Source of the DNA: Burkholderiales bacterium
GTDB lineage: Bacteria > Pseudomonadota > Gammaproteobacteria > Burkholderiales > Burkholderiaceae_C
Direction: 5' to 3'
Assembly: GCA_026932235.1 (NCBI GenBank)
Contig: JAIXKR010000002.1
Span: forward strand, 1-51,391
Length of the DNA: 51,391 nt
Below are positions 16,744-24,984 of the stretch, piece by piece (position 1 is the first letter of the stretch; the number at the start of each line of letters is the position of its first letter). Under the pieces are notes generated by a model, which saw only the letters and a list, made by a program, of their open reading frames with translations, was not told where the DNA came from and made no database searches. A program made the position numbers and the translations under genes.

Positions 16744-17815
16744 GCTCGAACCGCGCCCACAGCCCTCGCGCGCGCTGTCGTTGCTCTCGCCGCTGCTCGC
16801 GCTGGCAGTCACGGTGGCCGTGGGCGTGCTGCTGTTCGCCCTGCTGGGCAAGGACCCGCTGCGCGCGCTGCAGATGTTCTTCGTCGAGCCGGTGAAGAGC
16901 CTCTACGCCTTGTCCGAGCTGTCGGTGAAGGCGACGCCGCTGGTGCTGATCGCGCTCGGCCTGGCGCTGTGCTTTCGCGCCAACGTCTGGAACATCGGCG
17001 CCGAGGGGCAGTTCGTGCTCGGCGCCATCGCCGCGGGCTGGGTGGCGCTGCAGGCGGGGCCGGAGCCGGCCTGGCTCGGGCGCGGCATCGTCATCGCGAT
17101 CCTCGTCGCCGGCGTGCTCGGGGGCATGCTGTGGGCGGCCATCGTCGCGCTTCTGCGCGAGCGCTTCAACGCCAACGAGATCCTCGTGAGCCTGATGCTG
17201 GTCTACGTGGCGATCCTGCTGCTTTCCTACCTCGTCTACGGGCCCTGGAAGGACCCCAAGGGCTACAACTTCCCGCAGACCATCGTCTTCGACGCCGTGA
17301 CCAAGCTGCCGCGCCTGGCGCCGCGGCTGCGCGCCAACGTCGGCAGCCTGATCGCGCTGCTGTGCGTGGCTGCGACCTGGGTCTTCATGTTCAGGCTCTA
17401 CCGCGGCTTTGCGTTGCAGGTGGGCGGGCTGGCGCCGCTGGCGGCGCGCTACGCGGGCTTCTCGGCCGGCGGGGCGCTGTGGACTTCGCTGCTCATCTCG
17501 GGCGGCCTAGCGGGGCTGGCGGGAGCGATCGAGACCATCGGGCCGCTCGGCCAGCTGACGCCGCACGTGCCGGTGGGCTACGGCTTCGCGGCGATCATCG
17601 TCGCCTTCGTGGGCCGGCTGCACCCGGTGGGGATCGTCTTCTCGGCCGTCCTCATGAGCATGTTCTACATCGGCGGCGAACTGGCGCAGTCGCGCATGGG
17701 CCTGCCGAAGGCGCTGACCGGTGTCTTCCAGGGTCTGTTGCTGTTCGCGCTGCTGGCCTGCGACACCTTGATCCACTACCGCGTGCGCTTCGGCGCGGAC
17801 CGATTCGCGCGCTGA
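16736..17815 (+). CDS. BMP-type ABC importer permease 1
   Basis: 359-residue inner-membrane permease of the BPD_transp_2 type (NupP/YufP-like). It has about eight to ten hydrophobic helices and the family stretch LCFRANVWNIGAEGQF near 78, which is characteristic of nucleoside/sugar permeases, plus NANEILVSLMLVYVAI. The start overlaps the ATPase stop by eight bases and lies sixteen bases from the second permease, so the subunits are translated together. It pairs with permease 2 as a heterodimer. Confidence 0.9.
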   Translation: MLRLEPRPQPSRALSLLSPLLALAVTVAVGVLLFALLGKDPLRALQMFFVEPVKSLYALSELSVKATPLVLIALGLALCFRANVWNIGAEGQFVLGAIAAGWVALQAGPEPAWLGRGIVIAILVAGVLGGMLWAAIVALLRERFNANEILVSLMLVYVAILLLSYLVYGPWKDPKGYNFPQTIVFDAVTKLPRLAPRLRANVGSLIALLCVAATWVFMFRLYRGFALQVGGLAPLAARYAGFSAGGALWTSLLISGGLAGLAGAIETIGPLGQLTPHVPVGYGFAAIIVAFVGRLHPVGIVFSAVLMSMFYIGGELAQSRMGLPKALTGVFQGLLLFALLACDTLIHYRVRFGADRFAR

Positions 17816-17831
17816 GCCGCCGCCGCCCGTC

Positions 17832-18752
17832 ATGGAACCGCTTGCCCTGCTCGTCGCCGCCACGCTCAACGCCGGCACCGTGCTGGCGATCGCCGGCCTC
17901 GGGCTGTTGATCAACGAACGCGCCGGCATCGTCAATCTGGGCGCCGAGGGCATCATGCTGGTGGCGGCGATCGCCGGCTTCGCCACCGCCGTGCACAGCG
18001 GAAGCGACCTGCTCGCCTTTGCCGCCGGTGCCGCCGCCGGCGCGCTGCTGGCCGCGGCCTTCGGATGGCTGGTGATCTGGCTCAACACCAACCAATACGC
18101 CACGGGCCTGGCGCTCGCGCTCTTCGGCGTGGGCTTCTCCGCCTTCGTCGGCCTGTCCTACACGCAGGCGACGCTGGGGCAGCGGGCGCGCTTCGTTCTG
18201 CCCTGGCTCTCGGATCTGCCCTTCGTCGGCGTCGCGCTTTTTCGCCAGCATCCGATGGTCTACGCGGCGATGGCGCTGGCCGCCCTCATCGCCTGGTTTC
18301 TCTACCGCACGCGCAGCGGGCTGGTGCTGCGCGCGGTGGGGGAGTCGCCGGAGTCCGCGCACGCGCTGGGCTTTCCGGTGCGCCGCATCCGCCTGGCGGC
18401 CGTGTGTGCCGGCGGCGCCCTGTGCGGACTTGCGGGAGCCTACCTCTCGGTCGTCTACTCCCCGTTGTGGATGGAGGGCATGGTCGCAGGCAAGGGCTGG
18501 ATCGCGCTCGCGCTCACCACCTTTTCCACCTGGCGTCCGGCACGCGTGCTGCTGGGTGCCTACCTCTTCGGCGGCGTCACCATGCTGCAGTTCCACCTGC
18601 AGGGGCAGGGCGTGGACGTATCGAGCCACCTGCTGAGCATGCTGCCGTACCTGGCGACGATCGTCGTGCTCGTGCTCATCAGCCGCAATGCGGCCTTCAT
18701 CAAGGCGAACATGCCGGCGTCGATCGGAAAGCCCTTTCATCCGGGAGCCTGA
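17832..18752 (+). CDS. BMP-type ABC importer permease 2
   Basis: 306-residue permease of the same family (NupQ/YufQ-like), with about eight hydrophobic segments. Family signs are INERAGIVNLGAEGIMLVAA near 30 and the loop GESPESAHALGFPVRRIRLA near 172. It follows permease 1 by sixteen bases, in the usual order ATPase-permease-permease. The binding-protein gene follows after 73 bases that include a strong palindrome. Confidence 0.9.
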   Translation: MEPLALLVAATLNAGTVLAIAGLGLLINERAGIVNLGAEGIMLVAAIAGFATAVHSGSDLLAFAAGAAAGALLAAAFGWLVIWLNTNQYATGLALALFGVGFSAFVGLSYTQATLGQRARFVLPWLSDLPFVGVALFRQHPMVYAAMALAALIAWFLYRTRSGLVLRAVGESPESAHALGFPVRRIRLAAVCAGGALCGLAGAYLSVVYSPLWMEGMVAGKGWIALALTTFSTWRPARVLLGAYLFGGVTMLQFHLQGQGVDVSSHLLSMLPYLATIVVLVLISRNAAFIKANMPASIGKPFHPGA

Positions 18753-18767
18753 TCGAAACCTGCAGCC

Positions 18768-18790
18768 GGCGCGCGGATAATCCGCGCGCC
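18768..18790. repeat. Perfect 11-bp inverted repeat between permease 2 and the BMP gene
   Basis: GGCGCGCGGAT-A-ATCCGCGCGCC, 23 bases, in the gap between permease and binding-protein genes. As RNA it gives a strong stem without a T-run. It could stop decay or polymerase and so set the binding protein apart from the permeases. The centre GATAAT also resembles a -10 box for the BMP gene (ATG 18826). Confidence 0.6.
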
Positions 18791-18825
18791 AACCCCATCC
18801 ACCCACCCAGGAGCGGAACCCCATC

Positions 18826-19983
18826 ATGACCGATTCGGCCAAACGCGCGTTGCTCAAGTTCACCGCCCTCGGCGCCATCGCCGCCAGCGCCGCGCTGGTG
18901 GGCTGCGGCAAGACGGAGGAGCCCGCGCCCGCGGCGGCGCCCGCAGCCGAGCCGGCGCCGGCGCCAAAGCCCGAGCCGCTGAAGATCGCCTTCGCCTACA
19001 TCGGCCCGGTCGGCGACGGCGGCTGGACCTTCGCGCACGACAACGCGCGCAAGGCGCTGGAGAAGGAGTTCGGCGACAAGATCGCCACCAGCTACGTCGA
19101 GAACGTTCCCGAGGCGGCCGACGCCGAGCGCGTCATCCGCGACATGGTCGCGCAGGGCAACAAGCTGATCTTCGGCACCACCTTCGGCTACATGGAGTCG
19201 ATGCTCAAGGTCGCCCAGGATCATCCCGAGGTGAAGTTCGAGCATGCCACCGGCTACAAGCAGGCCGAGAACATGCGCACCTACGACAGCCGCACCTACG
19301 AGGGCGCGTACATGGCCGGCGTCATCGCCGGCGGCATGACGAAGACGAACACGCTGGGCGTGGTCGGCTCGGTGCCGATCCCCGAGGTGCTGCGCAACCT
19401 CAACAGCTTCACCCTGGGCGCGCAGAGCGTGAACCCGAAGATCAAGACCCGGGTGGTCTGGGTCAATGCCTGGTTCGACACCGCCAAGGAGACCGAGGCC
19501 GCGCAAAGCCTGATCAACCAGGGCGCCGATGTCCTGTTCCAGAACACCGACTCGTCGGCGGTGCTGCAGACTGCGGGCAAGAACAACAAGATGGCCTTCG
19601 GCTGGGACAGCGACATGACCGCCTACTCGCCCGAGGCGCACCTCGCCAGCGCGGTGATCAACTGGACGCCCTACTACACGCAGGCGGTGAACGAGGCGCT
19701 GGACGGCAGTTGGAAGGGCGGCGGCCACGTCTGGCTCGGCGTCAAGGACGGCGCGATCGACCTCGTCTCGATCAGCGACAAGGTGCCTGCGGAATTGAAG
19801 GAGAAGGCCGAGCAGGTCAAGGCGGGCTTGAAGGACGGCAGCTTCGTGATCTGGAAGGGCCCGATCCGCAACCAGGCCGGCAAGGAAGTGCTGAAGAAGG
19901 ACGAGGTTGCCAGCGACGATTTCCTGCGCGGCATCGACTTCTACGTCAAGGGCGTCGAAGGCAAGGTGCCGAGCGCGAAGTAG
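18826..19983 (+). CDS. BMP family ABC substrate-binding lipoprotein
   Basis: 385-residue lipoprotein of the basic membrane protein family (Med/BmpA/PnrA), whose characterised members bind purine nucleosides. A short signal ends in lipobox AALVGC (Cys 27), then a Pro/Ala linker. The domain begins KIAFAYIGPVGDGGWTFAHD and continues with TTFGYMESMLKVAQDHPEV and GAYMAGVIAGGMTK, all family hallmarks. AGGAG precedes the ATG. Binding-protein genes are often the most strongly expressed of such operons; here it is last and is preceded by a palindrome. It is convergent with tolA. Confidence 0.92.
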   Translation: MTDSAKRALLKFTALGAIAASAALVGCGKTEEPAPAAAPAAEPAPAPKPEPLKIAFAYIGPVGDGGWTFAHDNARKALEKEFGDKIATSYVENVPEAADAERVIRDMVAQGNKLIFGTTFGYMESMLKVAQDHPEVKFEHATGYKQAENMRTYDSRTYEGAYMAGVIAGGMTKTNTLGVVGSVPIPEVLRNLNSFTLGAQSVNPKIKTRVVWVNAWFDTAKETEAAQSLINQGADVLFQNTDSSAVLQTAGKNNKMAFGWDSDMTAYSPEAHLASAVINWTPYYTQAVNEALDGSWKGGGHVWLGVKDGAIDLVSISDKVPAELKEKAEQVKAGLKDGSFVIWKGPIRNQAGKEVLKKDEVASDDFLRGIDFYVKGVEGKVPSAK

Positions 19984-19990
19984 CAACCGG

Positions 19991-20011
19991 GGCGGCGACG
20001 GCGTCGCCGCC
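19991..20011. terminator. Hairpin between convergent BMP and tolA genes
   Basis: GGCGGCGAC-GGC-GTCGCCGCC, a perfect 9-bp stem with a 3-base loop, in the 38 bases between the two stop codons. It lacks a T-run on either side, so it may act with Rho or as a 3' stabiliser for both messages. Confidence 0.5.
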
Positions 20012-20021
20012 ACCTCCGCGC

Positions 20022-20909
20022 TCACGAGCCGAGTTCGTTGGGACGGAAGGCGAGCAGGATCAGCGGTGGCACGCGGCCGTCGACATCGCGCGGCAGCGTG
20101 GCGGTGCGGTCGATGGCCCGCAGCACCGCCTCGTCCCAGTCCTTGTTGCCGCTGCTGCGAACGAGCCGGCGCGAGAGAATGCTGCCGCTGGGCCCGGCGC
20201 GCACCTCGACTTCGGCCGCCGGGTTGCCCGATACCGTGTCGGTGAAGACCACGTTGGGCTTGATCGCCGCGATCAGCCGTCCGGCGTAGCTGGCCGAGGG
20301 GCCGCTGCTTACCGCGGCAGCGGCGCCTTGCGTGCTGCCGCTGCCGCCGACCTGCCCCATCATGCGCTCGAGTTGCTGCTTGCGCGCCTCGGCCAGGCGC
20401 TTCTCCTCCGCCTGAAGGCGCTCGCGCTCGCGCTTCTCTTCCCGCTCGCGCTCGGCGCGTTGCCGGCGCGCGCTTTCCTCCTTCGCCGCCTTCTCGGCGC
20501 GTTCCTTCTCGGCACGTTCGCGCTCGGCCTTCTCCCGTTGCTCGCGTTGCAGTCGCTGCGCGTCCTCCGCCTGGCGCTTGCGCGCCTGCTCGATGGCGAT
20601 CTGCGCCTCGGGTTGCTGCACCGCCGGCCGGGGCGGCGGTGGTGCCGGCGGCGCGGGTGAGGGTGAGGGCGCCGGCCGGGGCTCGGGTGCAGGGGGGGGC
20701 GCAGGGGGTGCGGCAGCCTGCGGCAGCGCCGACCATAGTTCCGCGCTCACCACTTGCGGCTGGCTGCTGCGCCACTGCACCACCAGCGTCAGCGCCGCGA
20801 GCATCGCAGCGTGCGCCAGCAGCGCCAGTGCCGCACCCCGTCGCAGACCGCCGGGCGGCTGCGGCAGGAACTGGTCGCGTGCGCCGGCGGCCCGGCTCAT
20901 CGGACTCAT
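20022..20909 (-). CDS. tolA: Cell envelope protein TolA
   Basis: 295-residue TolA. An N-terminal membrane anchor (GAALALLAHAAMLAALTLVVQW, about 25-45) is followed by a Pro-rich segment and a long charged Ala/Glu/Arg coiled coil (about 95-190). The C-terminal TonB/TolA-like domain contains AGRLIAAIKPNVVF and VEVRAGPSGSILSRRLVRSS. It spans the periplasm and links the TolQR motor to outer-membrane Pal during division. It is shorter than E. coli TolA (421 residues), mainly in the helical stalk. The start lies three bases after the tolR stop. No tolB or pal follows; the next gene is convergent. Confidence 0.88.
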   Translation of the reverse strand: MSPMSRAAGARDQFLPQPPGGLRRGAALALLAHAAMLAALTLVVQWRSSQPQVVSAELWSALPQAAAPPAPPPAPEPRPAPSPSPAPPAPPPPRPAVQQPEAQIAIEQARKRQAEDAQRLQREQREKAERERAEKERAEKAAKEESARRQRAEREREEKRERERLQAEEKRLAEARKQQLERMMGQVGGSGSTQGAAAAVSSGPSASYAGRLIAAIKPNVVFTDTVSGNPAAEVEVRAGPSGSILSRRLVRSSGNKDWDEAVLRAIDRTATLPRDVDGRVPPLILLAFRPNELGS

Positions 20910-20912
20910 CGA

Positions 20913-21344
<432 letters not shown>

Positions 21345-21345
21345 C

Positions 21346-22041
21346 TCAGGACCGCCCGACCGGCGCCGTGCCGCTGCCGGCGGCGTTGCGCTGCAGGATG
21401 TTCGAGAACTCCTCGATGAAGGTCTCGAGCTGGATCGCGATGCGGTCGATGTCGCGCGCGAAGCGGTTGTAGGCGACCACCGCCGGAATCGCCGCGAAGA
21501 GGCCGATCGCCGTCGCCACCAGCGCCTCGGCGATGCCGGGGGCCACGGTGGCCAGCGTCACCTGCTGCATGTTCGAGAGACCGACGAAGGCGTGCATGAT
21601 TCCCCACACGGTGCCGAACAGGCCGACGTAGGGCGATACCGAGCCCACCGAAGCGAGAAAGCTCATGTTGCTCTCGATGACGTCGAGCTCGCGCTGCAGG
21701 CTCACGCGCATCGCGCGCTGCGCGCCTTCGAGCTGCGTCGCGGCGTCGAGCCGCCGCTCGCGCAGCTTGAGGAACTCGCGCATGCCGCTGGCAAAGATGC
21801 GCTCGATCGGCGCCGTCTCGCTCTTGGCGGTGACCGCCTGGTTCATTTCGGCGAGGCTGCGCCCGGACCAGAAGTCGCGCTCGAAGGCGTCATTGCGTGC
21901 GCGCACGCGGCGCAGGCCGAAGAGCTTGCCGAAGATCACGGTCCAGCTCGCCAGCGAAGCCAGCAGCAGCCCCGCCATCACGACCTGCACGACGAAGCTG
22001 GCGTTGAGCACCAGCGCGGTGATGGAAAGGTCCTGCGTCAT
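21346..22041 (-). CDS. tolQ: Tol-Pal system protein TolQ (MotA/ExbB family)
   Basis: 231-residue three-helix membrane protein. The first helix is near 15-37 (FVVQVVMAGLLLASLASWTV). The second and third, near 135-205, carry the family stretch VGLFGTVWGIMHAFVGLSN and GIAEALVATAIGLFAAIPAVV. It forms the TolQR proton channel. Its ATG overlaps the ybgC stop by four bases (ATGA), the classic ybgC-tolQ coupling. Confidence 0.93.
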   Translation of the reverse strand: MTQDLSITALVLNASFVVQVVMAGLLLASLASWTVIFGKLFGLRRVRARNDAFERDFWSGRSLAEMNQAVTAKSETAPIERIFASGMREFLKLRERRLDAATQLEGAQRAMRVSLQRELDVIESNMSFLASVGSVSPYVGLFGTVWGIMHAFVGLSNMQQVTLATVAPGIAEALVATAIGLFAAIPAVVAYNRFARDIDRIAIQLETFIEEFSNILQRNAAGSGTAPVGRS

Positions 22042-22496
22042 CGGGGCGTCATCGGGTCATCGTCGGGTTGGCGGCACAGCCGCGCAAGAACGGCTTCGGG
22101 GATGCGGCAGGGGCGCAGCGTGCCGGAGTCGACGCAGCCGATGCGGATGCGTGCCTCGGCCAGCAAGGTGTTCTCCCGCAGCGCCTGCTGCACCAGCACG
22201 AGGGAGGCACGGCCGGCCTCCGCGACGGCGAGCCCGATCTCCACAACGTCGTCCAGCCGCGCCGGTTGACGGTAGGACACGCGGGCTTCGGCGACGACGA
22301 ACATCGTGCCGGTCTCGTCCTTCAGCGCCTGCTGTCCGATGCCGACGCTGCGCAGCCACTCGGTGCGCGCGCGCTCGAAGAACTTCAGGTAGTTGGCATA
22401 GTAGACCACGCCGCCCGCGTCGGTGTCCTCCCAGTACACGCGCACGCGGTGCCGGTGGGCGACGGGGCGGCCGGACAGGGCGTCGGAGGCGGGCAT
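22038..22496 (-). CDS. ybgC: Acyl-CoA thioesterase YbgC
   Basis: 152-residue hot-dog fold thioesterase, first gene of the tol operon. The active-site stretch VYWEDTDAGGVVYYANYLKF contains the catalytic Asp, and FERARTEWLRSVGI follows. It hydrolyses short or medium acyl-CoA in the cytoplasm and is linked to phospholipid enzymes in other bacteria. No Shine-Dalgarno is visible; a GATAAT box lies eleven bases before the ATG, so the mRNA may have almost no leader. Confidence 0.92.
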   Translation of the reverse strand: MPASDALSGRPVAHRHRVRVYWEDTDAGGVVYYANYLKFFERARTEWLRSVGIGQQALKDETGTMFVVAEARVSYRQPARLDDVVEIGLAVAEAGRASLVLVQQALRENTLLAEARIRIGCVDSGTLRPCRIPEAVLARLCRQPDDDPMTPR

Positions 22497-22507
22497 CGTC
22501 GCGCGGG

Positions 22508-22513
22508 ATTATC
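22508..22513 (-). promoter_or_regulatory. Candidate -10 (GATAAT) of the ybgC-tol operon
   Basis: GATAAT on the minus strand, matching five of six consensus bases and ending eleven bases before the ybgC ATG. The expected start point leaves a leader of about five bases. Confidence 0.5.
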
Positions 22514-22579
22514 GCCGCATGCACGCCCAAGCCCCGGCCCGGCCGCAACGAGTCGTGCGCTGCCCGGCGTGTTGCGCCG

Positions 22580-23050
22580 TCAGGGCAGCACGCGGCGGTA
22601 GACCGGGCCCCAAAGCGGGTGTCCGGCCTCGGCGCGGCCGAGCGTGAACCCGGGGTCGGCCGCGCGCGCGGCGCGGAAATCGTCCTCGCAACCGGCGATG
22701 CGCTCACTCGTGCACTGGATGAAGGCCAGCAGCTTGTGCGCGCCGGCACGGTCGCGCGCGTTCTCGAGACCCAGGGACAAAGCCTGGCGCAGGGCGATCT
22801 CGGCGGCGGCGTACTGGCCGTCGTCGTAGGCGCGCATGCCGTCCAGCAGCGCGCGCTCGGCCGGCCGCGCGAGCAGATCGCTCAGGCCCGGTGGCGTCAC
22901 GGGCGCCGCGCATGCGGCCAGCAGCAGCGCCAGCGCGGCGGACGCGGCGGCGGCCACGATCGGCCGGGGGGCGCGGCTTCCGTGCGCTGCATGCGCGCCG
23001 CGAGGGCGGCGGGTCCCGGGTGGCGGGATGCGTGCTGCGGCCATCGGCAT
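22580..23050 (-). CDS. TssQ-like lipoprotein
   Basis: 156-residue lipoprotein with lipobox LLLAAC (Cys about 47, after a long basic N-terminus). A compact TPR-like domain follows: GMRAYDDGQYAAAEIALRQA, then HKLLAFIQCTSERIAGCEDD and AGHPLWGPVYRRV. This pattern resembles the TssQ-family lipoproteins found with some type VI secretion loci. No other T6SS gene is in the window. It starts eight bases after the stop of the PEGA kinase gene and is surely cotranscribed. The two Cys in the domain could form a disulfide. A role as outer-membrane partner of the kinase is inference. Confidence 0.7.
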   Translation of the reverse strand: MPMAAARIPPPGTRRPRGAHAAHGSRAPRPIVAAAASAALALLLAACAAPVTPPGLSDLLARPAERALLDGMRAYDDGQYAAAEIALRQALSLGLENARDRAGAHKLLAFIQCTSERIAGCEDDFRAARAADPGFTLGRAEAGHPLWGPVYRRVLP

Positions 23051-23058
23051 GGGCGCGT

Positions 23059-24882
23059 TCAGGATCCGAAGCGATGGCGCAGCGTCACCGACTTGTCGGC
23101 GCCGACGTGCACCTGCACCGTGTGCGGCGGAAAGTCGGCATTGCGCAGCGTCACCGTGTGCGTTCCGCTGGGCAGCGCCAGGCGGGTCAGCGGCGGTGTC
23201 GTTCCCGCCGGACGGCCGTCGATCTCCACTTCCCCCCAGGGGCTGACGGCCAGCAGCAGAGCACCCGTGCCGATGGCTGCGGGCGGCGGCGTTTCGCTGC
23301 GGCTGTCCCGGCCAGCTTCGTCCGCGCCGGTGGCGGTGGCGGTGGCGGTGGCGGTGCCGCGGGCGCGGGGCCCGGGTGCCGTGAGCGTGCGCCGCACCGG
23401 TGCCGGGGGCGTGGCGGCGAGGGCCGTCTTCGCCGGCGCCGCCGCAACGTTCGAACGCTCGCCGCCGCCACCGCTGCCGTCGGACGTGGAAATGATCGCC
23501 ACGGCCGCGGAGTCGATGCCCGCCGCAGGCGTGGTTTCGTCCGCAGCCGTGGCCGGGCCCGCAAGCGCCGCCGGCGCCTTCTGCGGACCGGTGGTTGTCG
23601 CCGCCGGGCGCGACCCGAATGCGCCCAGACCCAGGGCCAGGCTCGCAGTGGCAGCGAGCAGCGCCGCCGCCAGGAGCCCGTGCGTGGCGGCAGCGTGAGT
23701 CTTCGGCGCCGCCGCTTCGGGCGGAGGCAGGGCCGCCATCACCGCGGTCTCGGCCTGGGCGTTGTGCGCCATCAGCCAGCGCCGCAGGTCGTGCGCGAGC
23801 TCGGCTGCACTCGGGTAGCGGCGCGCCGGGTCGCGCTCCATCAGCCGTGCTGCGATCGCCGAGACCTCGGGCGGCACTTCGGCGTTCAGCTCATGCGCAG
23901 GCGGCGGCGTGTGCTGGAGCACGGCGCGGTCGATCTCGCCCAGTGAACTGCCGCCGAAAGCGCGCGTTCCGGTCAGCAGTTCGTAGAGGACGACGCCGAG
24001 CGAGAACAGGTCGGTGCGCGCGTCGATCGGGGCATCGACGAGTTGCTCGGGCGCGCGGTAGCGCGGCGAGCCCGCGACGGTCCCTCCAGGCAAGGGCAGC
24101 CCGGCGCCGTGGAGCAGCCGCGCGATGCCGAAGTCGAGCACCTTGGGCCGGTCCTTGCGCTGCAGGAAGATGTTTGCGGGCTTGATGTCGCAGTGCACGA
24201 CGCCGCGCGCGTGCGCGTAGGCGAGGGCGTCGGCGACGCGGCGCACGAGCAGCAGGCTTTGCTCGACCGTGGGTCGCCAGCCGTCGGCGAGCGCGCGCTG
24301 CAGGTCGCGCCCGTGCAGGCGCTCCATCGCGATGTAGACGCCGTGCGGCGACAGGCCGGCGTCGTGAACGGTCACGATGTAGCGGTGGCTGAGCCCGGCG
24401 GCGGCGCGCGCCTCGTTCAACAGCAGTCCGTCCAGCGGGTGACCCTGCGCGCCCTCCGGCTCGCTGCTCAAGTGGTGCAGCGTCTTGATCGCCACGGTGC
24501 GCGAGAGCAGCGGGTCCCAGGCCTCGAACACCGTGCCCAGGCCGCCAGCGCCGAGCCGGCGCTTGAGCGCGTAGCGTCCGATGCTCGAGAGCGTGGGCGT
24601 CTGCTCCGCATCGGTCGCCGCCTCCGGCAGGTTGCGCACGTCGGTGACGACGTCGGGTATGGCGGCGCTGCCGGGTTCGTCGGTCGCCAGGCCGTCGGGA
24701 GCACAGGCGCGCGCCGACGCCGGCGGGGCGTCGTGCGGCTGCGGCAGGACCACGATGGTCTCCGCGAACTGGGTGCTGGGTGCGCCTTGCGGCGTCCGGC
24801 GCACGAAGGACTCGAGATTCACGGCGGGCAGCTTACGGGCAAGGGAGGGGGCCAGTGGCACGAAAAGCGTGCGCTCGGGCAC
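23059..24882 (-). CDS. Membrane Ser/Thr protein kinase with PEGA domain
   Basis: 607-residue Hanks-type kinase. The kinase domain starts near 102 (IGRYALKRRLGAGGLGTVFE), with VAIKTL and DFGIARLL. The catalytic loop reads VHCDIKPANIFL, so the usual Arg of HRD is Cys, making this a non-RD kinase. One membrane segment (LLAAALLAATASLALGLG) lies in the last third; a Thr/Ala-rich linker with a TA repeat and a C-terminal PEGA domain (VSPWGEVEIDGRPAGTTPP ... HTVTLRNADFPPHTVQV) lie outside the cytoplasm. The start is uncertain: GTG 24882 as given, or GTG 24822; neither has a clear Shine-Dalgarno. It is followed after eight bases by the TssQ-like lipoprotein gene. Confidence 0.85.
   Translation of the reverse strand: MPERTLFVPLAPSLARKLPAVNLESFVRRTPQGAPSTQFAETIVVLPQPHDAPPASARACAPDGLATDEPGSAAIPDVVTDVRNLPEAATDAEQTPTLSSIGRYALKRRLGAGGLGTVFEAWDPLLSRTVAIKTLHHLSSEPEGAQGHPLDGLLLNEARAAAGLSHRYIVTVHDAGLSPHGVYIAMERLHGRDLQRALADGWRPTVEQSLLLVRRVADALAYAHARGVVHCDIKPANIFLQRKDRPKVLDFGIARLLHGAGLPLPGGTVAGSPRYRAPEQLVDAPIDARTDLFSLGVVLYELLTGTRAFGGSSLGEIDRAVLQHTPPPAHELNAEVPPEVSAIAARLMERDPARRYPSAAELAHDLRRWLMAHNAQAETAVMAALPPPEAAAPKTHAAATHGLLAAALLAATASLALGLGAFGSRPAATTTGPQKAPAALAGPATAADETTPAAGIDSAAVAIISTSDGSGGGGERSNVAAAPAKTALAATPPAPVRRTLTAPGPRARGTATATATATGADEAGRDSRSETPPPAAIGTGALLLAVSPWGEVEIDGRPAGTTPPLTRLALPSGTHTVTLRNADFPPHTVQVHVGADKSVTLRHRFGS
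23329..23358. repeat. GGTGGC hexanucleotide repeat within the PEGA kinase gene
   Basis: Four perfect tandem GGTGGC units plus a near copy, encoding alternating Thr-Ala in the extracytoplasmic linker. Unit changes stay in frame, so slippage would only alter linker length. Confidence 0.7.
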
Positions 24883-24890
24883 CCGATTAA

Positions 24891-24910
24891 CGGTTTGTCA
24901 CCGTTTGTCG
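24891..24910. repeat. Tandem 10-base repeat in a divergent promoter region
   Basis: CGGTTTGTCA followed directly by CCGTTTGTCG (eight of ten identical), between the divergent PEGA kinase and aminotransferase genes. One-helical-turn spacing is typical of operators for direct-repeat binders. No binding protein can be assigned. Confidence 0.35.
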
Positions 24911-24973
24911 GCGAGAGCCGTCGACTTCGCCCGCCGGACGCATCGATTCGGGCTTCGCCGGCGCGACGCGAAC

Positions 24974-24979
24974 GACAAT
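24974..24979 (+). promoter_or_regulatory. Candidate -10 (GACAAT) for a leaderless aminotransferase mRNA
   Basis: GACAAT ends five bases before the ATG at 24985, and no Shine-Dalgarno is present. If used, transcription would start at about the start codon. Confidence 0.3.
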
Positions 24980-24984
24980 CGGGC

